Assembly: GCA_025766275.1 (NCBI GenBank)
Contig: JAFKAC010000014.1
Coordinates: 1-64,000, forward strand
DNA: 64,000 bases
Direction: 5' to 3'
DNA from: Lactarius indigo
Taxonomy: Eukaryota > Basidiomycota > Agaricomycetes > Russulales > Russulaceae
Made by a program: the position numbers and the translations under genes. The notes beneath the pieces are model-generated. The model was not told the DNA's origin, searched no databases, and worked only from the letters and a program-made list of their open reading frames with translations. This document shows, one piece after another, positions 33,362-44,610 of the stretch. The first letter of the stretch is position 1. The number at the start of each line of letters is the position of its first letter.

Positions 33362-33859
33362 ATGCAGGGAAACGATTCAGAGATACAAAAGCATGTCTCT
33401 GAGTTAGAGGAGAACAACTTTAAGGAGGCAGTGTGTGGATCAAACTAATGCCTAACCAGGGCACTAAACCAATGCCTGTAGATGCGCTCTGAATTCTGGA
33501 AGGGTGTTTCATTCCTCAGTGAAACAGATTCTGATGCAGGTCGACATCAGAGGGAAATGACAGGGCCCTCCAACGGAGGTTTTAGTGAGGTCCCAAAAAA
33601 TGTGGTGCTCTTACAACCTGTGATTCAAAAGCTCATAGATAAGGTGATTTGGAATGTCATCTGATCTGCCGAAGCTAACACAACACAGGACCCTCCAAAG
33701 GGTGTTTCTGCGGAATGGCTTTCAAAAGCCAGATCTAATGCTGGCTTCCTGAAAAAGTGGAAGGTGATAAGGAAAGAAAAATTGGAAGACCTTTTGAGTG
33801 ATTTGGAAAATGAGATGGTTTTGGTAGATGTCTTAGCAGGGGGGGATGGAAAACTGTAG
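33362..33859 (+). CDS. Gene F: small three-exon gene, 133 residues
   Basis: Exons are 33,362-33,430, 33,482-33,643 and 33,689-33,859 (TAG at 33,857-33,859). Both introns are phase 0, GTGTGT...TGTAG (51 nt) and GTGATT...ACAG (45 nt), and removing them gives one uninterrupted frame. The product is hydrophilic, with a C-terminal helix rich in Lys, Glu and Leu (KEKLEDLLSDLENEMV). No family is recognised. It is convergent with gene E, whose stop lies 36 bp away. Clean in-phase splicing is the main support. Confidence 0.6.
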
Positions 33860-33894
33860 TTGATTTTCACGAAGACATAGAAATATAATTCTCA

Positions 33895-34572
33895 TTAACC
33901 CATGTTTTCTTCCAAACGAGAGGCCTCTCCCTCAAGACTCTCAAAACCATTGGAGATCGTATCGTAAAGGGAATTAACCTGGTTCTCAATTTCCTTGACC
34001 AGTTCCTGTGCTTCTTTGAATTTCCCTACTATTCTAGCGCGAAGTTGCGTGCTAGCTTCCTGCTACAGCACTGGTTAATTTGAGGATCAGTAAATGAAAC
34101 GAGGTACATACCATCTCTAGAGCATGCAGCAACCCCACTACTACCTCCTCACGGACATCGAATGGTTCTTTCATTGTCTCCCCTTCAAATTTCCACCACT
34201 CTGTAAAATTAAATTGAGGAATGCCAGCTGCCTGGAACATTCCCTCTAGCTGCTGGTTTGCTTCGGGAGCCATATAGGACCCTGGGTTCCTAATGTCTGA
34301 AAACCCACGAAAGGCAATCCTGACCGACTCTGGCACTTGAGGGGAGCTGCCGCTAGACGACAGAAGGCCAATAATCCATACAGCAGCAAGCTAAGTCCAA
34401 TTTCTGGTGAAAAGATATTCCTAGCACATTGAGTAATGCTTACCACTTCCTTGTGTAAGCTGCCGATATAGTTTTTGTCAATATCGGCAGGTTTGAGAAG
34501 GATAATGGATATTCTCTGGCCAATGTAGGCGAGTGCAGCGTCTAGTATGGAGGTGCCAATTTCAGTGGACAT
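33895..34572 (-). CDS. Gene E: helical protein of the inner element
   Basis: The ATG is at 34,570-34,572 and the TAA at 33,895-33,897; three exons. Exon 1 encodes MSTEIGTSILDAALAYIG and on to the donor GTAAGC; exon 2 has the aromatic block NFTEWWKFEGE; exon 3 is a probable coiled coil (VKEIENQVNSLYDTISNGFE) ending in EENMG. About 175 residues. No family is recognised. Its last helix resembles in size those of genes C and D. Confidence 0.6.
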
Positions 34573-35070
34573 GGTATGCGGATGTGAATTGATGCGCAAA
34601 TGGAATGGAATCTCTATGCTTAAGAAGCTGCCTTCGGGAGCTGCCGATGAGTGCTGATGATCTTAAGTGAGTATACGCCCATGCTGCATCATGCACATGA
34701 CTCCGAGACATCTCCATTTGAAGTTTCTGTTGCTTGTGTGAGGAAATGCCTGTGGCACATGCCTGTCACAAGCCCATATATCGGCAGCCCTCCCGCCAGC
34801 TATGTGCTAATAGAATGTCGTTAGCAGAGACCCTCCACCGGCAGCCCAAGCCACAAACACCTACCGGTGACTCATGGCTAGCTGCAGTGAAGCAAAACAT
34901 CCAATCTGTTTCCCTTTATAGAGATAACTCTGACTTTCCGTTGGAGACTATATAGCAGGCCTAATTGTAAATGAGGGAATGAAACAGATTTATTTCTAAA
35001 GGAATTGTAGTTTTAAGCTCCCACTGACTACCGATAGCTAATCGGCAGCGCTATGCGAAAGTTATTAAAC
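34573..35070. other. Spacer between gene E and KDZ-2
   Basis: No gene. It contains inner-element words (GCTGCCGATG near 34,640, ATCGGCAGC near 35,041). Confidence 0.6.
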
Positions 35071-38000
35071 TCATCTACTTGGTTGCAGCCGTAGAACTTT
35101 AGCAAACTCAGGAGGCGGATTACTCCTGAGTAAAGCAGTAAACCTGGACTCTGCCTGAATAGCCATCGAGCACCACATTGCACTCTGTTTGGCTGCCCAC
35201 GCAGCATGCCCTGACTGTGACTGGGGCTCAAGGAGCTCCTGCTTTGCTTGCCAAAATTGCTCTTGATGCCTAAAAAACCTGACAGCGGACTCCATCTCAA
35301 CTTGAAGACACTGAAGTTCTTCTATCCATCGCATCTTTTGAGCTTTTGCCCGAAGCCAATGTACTCGGTAGACTGTATAGAGCATTATATTGTTTGAGTG
35401 TGTGTGAACAGAGAGCTACGCACAGTCTTCCATCCATTCCCCAATGTCGGCATCTCTCTGAATGTCCATTGTCCAAAACCAGGGCAATGATTTATTCCAC
35501 TGGCCACATACATGAGGGGCAATTACACTTGTCTTGACACTCAAGTCCTGGCGCCTCAAGACTTTGTATCGATCAAGGAGAGAGGTGCCGGCTCCAAGGT
35601 TTACCATTGCCTGCCGGGCACGAATATACACCCGGGCATGATGCTGAACTGTTGACTCGGCAGCATGTACTTCTGCCCAAGCGCGTGTTTTGAGTCTTTG
35701 TGTACGTGCCGGACGAACATCCTGTCTGAACAGATAAGATTTGTGGCCTAGGGAGATGCGAATGTGATGTAGGGAATCGTTCAGTTGTCCCTCCCGTAGA
35801 TGTATTTCTGCCTTCGCCAGGGCTTCGGCAGAATTTCCATCACACCAGTCACGTCCAAGATGTGAAGGAAGATGCAACGAGATATACTCTGCATCCACAC
35901 TGCCATTGGTAGAGCAATTTCCTGGAAACTCCATTTGATCATGTTCTTCGGCAGATGAAGTGCAATCCTCATCGTCTTCTCCTTCATCAGTGCCATCAAA
36001 TTCTACACCAATATAGGTTTCTCTTCTTGGGGCATTGTCCCAGTAGTCATCTCCGCTGTCATGGGGGTCTTGAAGAATGTTAGCTGCCTGCTTTTGGAAT
36101 GCGTCAACTCTTTCTTGGAGTCGGGCACGCTTCAAGGTAATATCCCTCTGTTGATCTGGTGTTGGATGGGATCCAATCTTCCTCACCAGTGCTTGAAGGG
36201 ATAACCTATGTTTTTTGTGAAATCACGATCAGATGTCTCACTGGAGAAGGTGCCGAGAATCCTACTGTGACTCCTGAATCTTCAATCCACTGCTAAGCCA
36301 TACAGCATGTCCCTTATGGCTAGAGCCCTCAGTCTCCTTCTGTGTCAATTCAAGAAGTATCTCTGCACGCGATGGGACTGAAACCTGATGTCAGGCAAAC
36401 ATATCATAGAGTAATTGTACCCACATTGTTTCCTCTTGATGTCATAGATGTCCATGACTTTGACGTCATGACCTCGCTCCCTTTGTGCATACTCCTCTTC
36501 GGCGCTCCAAGCCTCAACACTCTCTGTACTTGCCGATACATTTATGGACTCAAATGCTGCCGTGCTGATTGTGGCTCCCGAAAGTGCCTTTCGGTAGCGT
36601 CTAGACACAGCATTGACTACCCAACCCACATAAGCACTGATGTGGTATCTGTAGGAGGGAACTTGCCTAGGTCAATAAGCTTCTTCCAATTTGAGTCATT
36701 CATATGGTCATCTATGACCTCCCTGCGATGCGATGTTGACATCCCCCTCGTACTTCTGGAGATCTCATTGAGTGGAGCCCAAAGTGTTTCGATGGTCTCG
36801 CCATCTATTTGTCGGCCTCCTTTGATGAAGCTGGGCGAATACCTAGCTAGGCAGGTATCTTGATGCCCATGGATATGAAAAAGACCAATGCCCAACCTGA
36901 GCTCCAGGCCGTCAGGAAGTTTGAGATAGTTGCTGCCGATAACCCTCTCCTTCATATGAACACTCCATTGACACATGACATCATAGCAGATGAGGGCGGC
37001 CTCTATCCCCTCCATATTGAAGTTTAGGGCCTTGAATATGGAATAGTCCATATTCTTCTGGCTTTTGGAGGGTTGATTTTCACTCATTGTATGCAGATAG
37101 ATATAAGAACTCACGCTTCTCCCTTTTGAAAGTCAACAACAGAATCGGGCACAAAAGCCCCATGAATGCACGCAGTGGCACCAATTCCAGTCGATTCAAG
37201 GTGTCCGCCGTGCTTGTTTACATTATTTACTGCACGGTGGTCATGGCATGTCGATCTCTGCTCAAGTGTCAACCCTCCCCTGCCGAAATACCAGAGATAG
37301 TGCTTACCTGCCGCCTCTCAACTGCCGATTTCAGGTGCAATTCATATGACTTTTGACTGACCATGAATCCTGTACCTTCAGAGAGTGGAATGTCATTCTC
37401 GGGATTCCTCATCTTCATGTGCTCTGCCTGGAAGTTCCCATCCATCATGAAGCCCCACATGAAAAGGGTTTTGCTAAAGTAATATGTCGGCAGTTACTAG
37501 GTACCGAAGACTATTGACACACCTATTTTCAAACTCTCTCCAATCCTCGGGGAGGTTGATTCCAGGTTGTGCACACAAAGCACAGAATATAGCTGTTGAT
37601 CCCGGCTTCTGTTCTTCATTCTCCCCATACCCGAAACCGAATCTCTTCCAGGAAATGAGTACTCTCCACTGCCGGGAGACCCTCAGCAGCTCCCGATATC
37701 GGTCCTAAAGCTGCCGATTAGTCTGCTATCGGCAGATGTGCTAAGTTCTCTTACCGGCACTGAATTTGGAAACTCATCATTTGTGAGTCTCCTTAGGCGA
37801 CTGAAAAATTGGCTTGGAGTCGTCTTGCATTCAAGATTGTCCAAATGGAAGTCTTCTAGCACCCGGAAGGTAAATGCTGTCTTTGGGTTGCGAAATGTGG
37901 CTGGAAAGAGCCCTGCCATCATCAACTGCATGTCGTGCTCGGGAGCTTCAGGGCAGAAGCACCAGCTGACGCCAATCTCGTGGATTCCAGACCTATCAAT

Positions 38001-38814
38001 GACAGTTATTATTTGATTTCCCTCTTTATCATGACGCCCAGGTTTTGGACTGTCAAAGCCAAGGTCGGCAGCTGCATGATACTCTCTGTGGCTACCGACC
38101 TGGCAGTCTTCGTCGGCATCATAGCACCTCTGTGACTGTATTTTTTGGAATGAGATTTAAAAAATAAAAGGGTTGGCAACGCACACTTTGAATTGGGCAC
38201 AAATCCCCAGAGTGCCCAAGACGCAAGCATATCCCAACCTCCCGCAACCACGACGGCATGAAGTATTTCCCTGTCCACTTCTGAACCCTGTGGAACGGAA
38301 GCCGGTTATGTGATTTTCGGCAGCACTCCTTGCAGAGCACCAGAGCAGGGAAGCAGTCGGTACATCTCCACTCAAATGGGGCAGACATGCAGCCCTGGCA
38401 CATTGTCATAGCTGGGACACCCTCAGAGTTGAGGAGGCAACGCAAGTAGGGGCCAATCCTAGGAATAAATTCTTCCATGTATATGTGCTGGGACTGGGAG
38501 AACATGTAAAATACTATTGGAGAAGGGCATGGATGCAAACCCACTCTCGTCTGTTCAGGTATGAATGGCTCCTCTATCCAGATTGTCTCATCAACATCCA
38601 TGGACGCAGGGTCGGTTTCATCCAATATTGCCCCATGGTTGTCTATCTCCATTCTGCCAGCATCTTGTCTTGGTGTCGGCAGATTTGTTGAGGTGCCTAC
38701 TTCTACCGGGATATTTCTGGTTCCTCGGGAGCCTTCTCGGGACACCCACTCAATCACCTTAGCCTTAGACTTTCTGTGGAGGAATTTGGATGCCTTCACA
38801 CCCTTGCGTGCCAT
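35071..38814 (-). CDS. KDZ-2: KDZ-family transposase of the inner element, apparently intact
   Basis: The ATG is at 38,812-38,814 and the TGA at 35,071-35,073. N-terminal basic region; cysteine cluster (CQGC, CTDC, CKECC then His; 38,290-38,400); C-terminal to it VIDRSGIHE, LFPATFRNPKTAFTF, and the core motifs DGNFQAEHM (about 37,435), YDVMCQ (about 36,975), HGHQDTC (about 36,865) and DGETIETLWAPLN (about 36,790). The helical C-terminus ends HWLRAKAQ... Exons join in frame across short introns, one a GC-AG type (GCAAGT, about 36,675) at the same place as a GT-AG intron in KDZ-1. It has no premature stop, so it is the likely active transposase, and could also act on related elements. Confidence 0.88.
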
Positions 38815-39410
38815 GGGAAACTAAGAATGGATGTGTCGTGTGTTGCAGTATATGTCCCTGAAGAAGCAGCGCCTCCAATTAACCTGTCGGCAGCTTTGGC
38901 TGGCTGGGTATTGCGTCTGTGGATTTTGCGGTCCGGACTTGACCTGTGGTCACTCACGCTACTGTCGGTAGCTTAGATAAACCAGGTTTGGCAGCCAATC
39001 AAACCACTTTGTGCTGTTAAACTGGACTGGACTGGACCTGTGGTCACTTACACTACTATCGGCAACTACTTAAACCACTTCAGGCTGTTCTCTCATGTAG
39101 CACATATTTTATCTATTGTATATGACATGAGATACCCTTTGATAGCATGTTGCTTCGTTCATCCTCAACTGTGAAGCACAAATTTGGGGTCAACAGTTCT
39201 GTTTATGCAAAAGTGTGCCTTCTCAAGGTACCTGGCAGCGGTGTCTGTCATTATTTTAGGGTTTCTACCATTTGGTTGATTGGTAGCTACCGAAAGTGTA
39301 CTAGACCATATTACCATCTCGGCAGCCTTGGCAATATAACACAGAGATAACACAGATGCCGTCTGTCTTGACAAAAAACAAGATATTTCTCTTGTGATTG
39401 AGACAAGGCT
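38815..39410. other. Upstream region of KDZ-2
   Basis: No gene. It carries TCGGCAGC words (near 38,888 and 39,321) and related TCGGTAGC/TCGGCAAC variants, as expected of the inner element. It ends at the target duplication AGGCT of the solo LTR. Confidence 0.6.
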
Positions 39411-39918
39411 TGTTACGCTCCACCGGCGTTAGTCCGACTTGGACTTCGAGAAGGCGTAATCGACTTAGCAAAAGTCAGGCGAATGGGGATCACGTGTCAA
39501 CCCAACGCGAGGTGAACAGGGGCACACTGGCACACGCTGCACCCAAAGGTAAAGAGGATGGTTCCTTGGCGAACCGGAGTGGATGCACACTTAGTTCACG
39601 ACTAAGGCAGACAAGAGGCGAGTCAAGTGGTGGATTGAAGAAGACCAAGATGGGGACTCTTGGTCTTCCGAGTCGACTACTTATACAAATACGCGCGGGC
39701 TTTAAAGCGCCGCTGGAACAGTACGTAACCAATAGCGTAACTAGCTCGAACCCTAGTACAGCTATCCTAGGAATGAGTCATACATGAGTCACAATCACAT
39801 GCGAACTACTTATGCTGACTGATGTGAAGTAAGAGTCCATGACTAATATCAACGTCGGACCGTAGTCATAACCGGTCATGAGTCGTGTGTAGTGAGTCAT
39901 CAAGTCCGTACCGTAACA
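39411..39918 (-). repeat. Solo LTR-A with 5-bp duplication
   Basis: 508 bp, TGTTACGC to CGTAACA (complement orientation), flanked by AGGCT at 39,406-39,410 and 39,919-39,923. It has the GAAGACCAAGA hairpin near 39,640. It is highly similar by eye to the gypsy-2 LTR in reverse complement, so the same family produced it; LTR-LTR recombination removed the interior. Confidence 0.95.
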
Positions 39919-40589
39919 AGGCTCGATAGTATGGTCTCTAGGAGTGTGACATGAGTACACCCCATTAAGATGGCAAACAGTTTGACTTGGCTGAGGGACA
40001 ATTACCAGGAATTATCGCTCCAGAGACATTTACTGATCTACCGAAAAACAATATAATGTTGTATCTGCAAAATATCGTACTAACAAATGAGCTACCGAAG
40101 CCATGGATCCGCCATGGGGGGTATGCCCAAATATGCTGATGTAGTTTCCTAGCAGTGTAGAGCTCAGATCCTGCAGCGATAAGGGTATCTGTTAAGGAGG
40201 AAGATCCAGAAACTACATCTTCCCTATATCATAGCATCACCCAGGTCTGATGTTAGTAGCTAGCCAATGAATGAGATGTCATTGGTAATGCCCCAAATAG
40301 AGTGTTGTCTGGCAGCTCAGGAGAGGGAGCTGAGAGAGATTTTTCATAGAGAGGGATTGTAATTTACTATGGATCACCATTTCTGTTCAAGACGTTTGGT
40401 GAGCTGCCGCAAAAATAACAATATTTCTTTGTATTTGTGAAACCTTGCACCGACAGTGAGCTGCCGAAATCATAGATATACCATAATAGCCATGCCCTAT
40501 TACACTGATTCCCATTGCTAGTGGTATCGAATTCTGGCCTTGCTAAGTCAAGAAAAGATATATAGGAGAAAGCTTTGACAGTCGCTATG
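39919..40589. other. Spacer between the solo LTR and the TET gene
   Basis: No gene is supportable. There are a few GAGCTGCCGAAA/GCTACCGAAG words, in keeping with the inner element. Confidence 0.55.
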
Positions 40590-41884
40590 TTACTGATAGT
40601 GGGCTATGTTCATCCAAGAATTCCCTGGAACCCCTGCCCACTCATGTACTCTATCCCTCATGAAGTATGCATAGCATACTCTTTCTCCTTCAAAATTGTG
40701 CACTTCATGCTCCAGCGTCCCCCCTAACAGGCCAACTACTGAACCAGGACCATACTCCAGTGAGAGTCCAATTCCCGGCAGCCTCAAATTGCAATTTCGG
40801 TAGCGCCCAACAGACGCCAGCAAATCATACCATTGTTTCCTGGAATTTCTGTCCCGATGTGGCGGCGTGAGGCGATTACAAATGACAGAGACGCCGTTGA
40901 AAACGGATGTCCATTGACGGAGGACATCCTGTGGCTGGATCTCGGCACATTCTCTTAGCCGTTTGAAGGTATCCTGACCGGTATTATAAAGCTCCGGATG
41001 AATGACAGCCAGGATTGCACTCAATATTGAATTGGATTGAGTGATGCAATCTAGCCAGTCCAAGACAGCTGGCTTTCTCAAAGCCGCACCGACCTGGGGG
41101 TGTGGTTGTACCATCTCAATTGAAATCAGCTGCTGAATGATAAAACATTACTGGTAGAGAAAATTCACCTCATGTCCTTGTTGGAACCATGCAGGTGATA
41201 TGTTGATCACCCCCTGAAGGCCCTCTAGCCCTGAAGGAAATATTTCTGGATCAACACGCCAAGATGTGCTACTTTGACGCTTGCTCAACAAAAAATGTAG
41301 CTTCTCTGTTGCTGCCATCATTTCACCCTAAAATACATTATATTTGATGCGGTGATCGGACAAGGTGAGTAAACTTACCTGCCGAGAATCATTCAAGATT
41401 CCAGGAAGATGCCATGCCAATATCATTCCTTGGTTGTCAATGACAATGCAGGGCCTTGAAATGGTAAGGGCAGCTGCCGTACCCTCCAGCGGAGGATATT
41501 GCCTCTTCAGGCTGGCCTCTTTCTGCTTGGACACCTGGGTTCCTGGATTGTTTGGCTTCATTGGGAGCTTATCTGCATAACGTGTAATATCCCAGTTTAT
41601 CTGCACTGCTTGGATTGTCTCAGGATATATGTCTGAGTGCCCAGTCTGTGTCACTAACCACGGTTCATGAATGCATCCACCAGAGTGAGTGCAATTCGAT
41701 CCAGCTCTGAAATTAGAGGCACCAGCAGCATCAAGGGAGCTCGTGGTGCCTTAGCAATGCTGATTGGCTGAGAGGAGCGCTGGTTTAACTTGTATTGGAA
41801 CTGAGCACGGAGGTATTCGGCACAGAGATGGGACAGACTCAGGGGGGAGAGTGTGCACATCTGAGGGAGCTGGAAAGCCTGCAT
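40590..41884 (-). CDS. TET/JBP-like 2-oxoglutarate Fe(II) dioxygenase
   Basis: The ATG at 41,882-41,884 has an in-frame stop upstream; TAA is at 40,590-40,592. The C-terminal exon (to about 41,115) holds the double-stranded beta-helix core: HRD (HxD iron ligands, about 40,851-40,859), WYDLLASVGRY, LPGIGLSLEYGPGSVVGL, LEHEVH (distal His, about 40,705-40,720), and ERVCYAYFMRD (Arg for 2-oxoglutarate). These fit the fungal TET/JBP family, which oxidises 5-methylcytosine in DNA. Introns are very short (35-52 nt), including one about 35 nt near 41,650 needed to keep frame; a frameshift there is the alternative. Association of TET/JBP genes with KDZ transposons is known in basidiomycetes. It is divergent from gene A with 184 bp between. 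The family call rests on motif order, not a search. Confidence 0.82.
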
Positions 41885-42068
41885 TTCCTCAGCGTCAAGG
41901 GACTTGAATGAAGATGATTAGCTGCCGATACATGCGGATTCCGTGGGAGTTGAGCTCCCGATAAACAATCCCACGCTGCCGAGCACAAGTTGGCACGTGA
42001 TATAATGCCTTAAAGCTGCCGAACCTTTAGACCTTAAGTCTATCCCTCTTGAAAAACCTACCTTCCCG
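41885..42068. promoter_or_regulatory. Shared TET/gene A promoter with three GCTGCCGA sites
   Basis: 184 bp between two divergent start codons. GCTGCCGA occurs at 41,921, 41,975 and 42,015, all in one orientation. No TCCGA word is present. Such density in the only available promoter space suggests protein binding sites. Confidence 0.65.
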
Positions 42069-44370
42069 ATGCCGAACACCAGCAAACAAATGAAAAAGCC
42101 TACCAAGCCTACCAAAGAGGTTGAGCGCAAAGGGCCAGGCATTGAGTCTTCAGACTCTGAAGACCCTGATGACAGCGACTACAATTTTTGCCTGCAGTCT
42201 AACTGCTCAGATTTATCTTTCGATAGGGTGTCAATCATCTCTGGTGATTTACATGTCATCGCTCGAAGGGGCGTTCCTACCGATGATGAGGAGGGAGGTA
42301 GCACAGAAAATGAGAGGTGTGTATTCTGGTCTAATGTATGACTGCTAAAATGTGACCTTGGACAGGGATTCGATCGCACCTGGCGATCTAGACATGGTCA
42401 CTCAAGAGGGTGTAGCTCCCGGAAACGAAGAAAGTGATAGTATGGGTCAAGCGAGGTGGGTACACTTGTTGTTTACACAGACGCCCTCCATTGACATTGC
42501 TTCACACTCAAGCCAGAGTATTGAACTAACAGATGAACAAACCGACATATTGCAGAGGCACGTTGCTGCATTCCGAGCTGCCGACCCAGATTCTCGGTCC
42601 AAAATCATCCAAGTTTCCGTTGACAGCATCAAGAAAAGTTGGTGACAAGGCGTGGGCTTCAATAGAGATGGCGTAGAAATGGTACGTTTGCTTTAGCCTC
42701 AACAATGTTGCACCGCTCTCATATTTCGTAGTTTGTACGCCGATTCCTTTATAACAGGTGCCGACGGGAGCGAAGACGATGCCAGTTTCGTCACAGAAAA
42801 TGGACATATCACGACATTTTGGTTGATGTTCACCGAAAGGAACTTGACAAGATGGCTCTCGAAATGTCTGGGTCGAAGCGGGGATCAGCAGCCTACCTTG
42901 GTTGCTACAAAAAGTCCATCAAGGTGATCAGCCAGAGATTAGATGAACATACACGGGTGAAGTACAGAGCGGAGGCGAAGAAATGGACAGAGCAACAGGC
43001 TCCCCCTCGGCAGCAGCAGCGGTACGTGCATGCCAAGCACTCTATCGTGTGGGAAGTAACTAAGTCCTATCAAGGATGTTTGGGAAACATGGTATCAACA
43101 CCATGCGAGATTTTTCTGAGTCCATGTACCGCCAATATGGTGTACGGGTTGCCATATTAGCAGGCTACTGTGACAGTGATGGCGAACCGGCGATCATGTT
43201 GTGAGTATCAAATTCTATCTACTTACAATCTAGCGACCTATTACCTAGCCATGACATCAATAACGAATTGGGTGGAACGTCCTTCAAATCGCGACACAAA
43301 GACTGGCAGAGGGACCCAATGGTCGAGGACTTCTCAAGATGGACTGCCGAGTCCTTTGGTGGGAGTCTATTTTGCTTCAAGGGAAGTGTGCTAATGCGGC
43401 ACCTTTATAGGAGTCCATGCTAGCGATGACAGCGAAGAGGAGGGAAAAGGGAAGGATGCAACGCCAATTATCAAGCTGGTGATAGACAAGAATGGGTATC
43501 CCATGCTGCCGAGATGGGAAGCCATCGAACGCGAGGGTCTCATGTACAGGAAGTACCTCATCGGCAGGTTCATGGGCGAGACGTACAGTAAGTGAGCTAC
43601 AGCTTGTAGTAGACCTATCACTTATGAACTTATCAGAGATTGCCGTGGGCGGGGGAAAGGGCAGAATCCCATGGGCCAGACTGAAAGAGACCCCAGGTGA
43701 CTTCATCCTTTCCAAGTACCTGCCGGCCGGTGTTACACTCACTCAGTACCATCACATTCGCCAAGAGGATGTCAACGCATTGCTCAAACACTGGACGCAA
43801 AGGCAAGCTGCCGGCGAGATCCCATTCCGTTTCAAGATGAGAGATGTCTGGGGGCGTCAGGCACAAGGAAATGATGAAGAAACCCCTGGAGATGGAAATG
43901 CTCTAACCAAAGAGGGGGCTGACGGTAATGGCCAAGAAGACAGCGCTGGGGGTCCAAGCGATGTAAGTAAGCTCCTTGTGTTGATGGGAGATGCTTACCA
44001 TCTTTTTCCGCACCTTAAGCCTCACCCTCACCACAGCACCAGCAGCCAAAGGCATGGAAATGGTGCCGAGGTGTGTGAGGAGCTGGGACAGGGAGATCGA
44101 GATCCATCTCCGCACCCACCCAACGCTGCACCCCCTCACACTCGCCCTCGCCCTCGCATTATCACACAACGCCACTCTACAACAGGAAGCTCAAGGGCGG
44201 ATCAAGCTGCCGAGGCATCTACCACTCATAGACCAGTTCCCGACACAGCTGCCGATACTCGTCCCCCCAAGCGTCAGAAAGTCAGCAACCCCACCATAAA
44301 TGCACAGCCTGAGACTCGGCGCTCAGGGCATTCAACACGGCCTACAGAGCGGGTCAAGCAAACGCAGTAA
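42069..44370 (+). CDS. Gene A of the inner element (IPWA-motif protein)
   Basis: The ATG is at 42,069 (in a GATGCCGAAC context) and the TAA follows 44,367; about eight exons. Acidic Ser/Asp N-terminus with duplicated phrases (SGDLHVIARRGV / PGDLDMVTQEGV), a helical middle, an HMG-box-like helix-rich stretch (about 42,820-43,020; AEAKKWTEQQAPP), a globular part, then a conserved C-terminal module IPWARL ... PAG ... IRQEDVNALLKHWTQR (43,660-43,850), ending in a basic tail (RPPKRQKV, RRSGHSTRPTERVK), possibly a nuclear signal. The outer-element copy at 55,168 shares the same order. Function is unknown; a DNA-associated partner of TET or the transposase is an inference. GCTGCCGA occurs in its exons (42,577, 44,206, 44,248). 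Confidence 0.7.
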
Positions 44371-44610
44371 GTAATGACTTCTTTGTTGTATCTAGAACCT
44401 GAAGTTCCCAATAGGGGTAGCAATATGTATTCTAGGAAGAGAGCGCGTCGCTAGCAGTCTTTGTATCACCTTTCTCCATCCACTCTCTAATTCATGGTAT
44501 CACAAGTCCTCATTGTAGTATCTATTGTCCATTCGTCGTAGTTGATATACAGATGTGTTGCAAAAACTTATACTTGATGAAACAGAAAACATGAAGGCCT
44601 AATCAGCCTT
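44371..44610. other. Convergent gap between genes A and B
   Basis: 3' ends of A (+) and B (-) face each other over about 240 bp; no gene, no terminator structure recognised. Confidence 0.6.

Noticed and set aside
41640..41665. Frameshift inactivating the TET gene
   Set aside because: A ~35-nt GT-AG intron (GTGGAT...ACAG) restores frame, and another intron of the same gene is only 36-39 nt; not excluded, but an intact reading is simpler.
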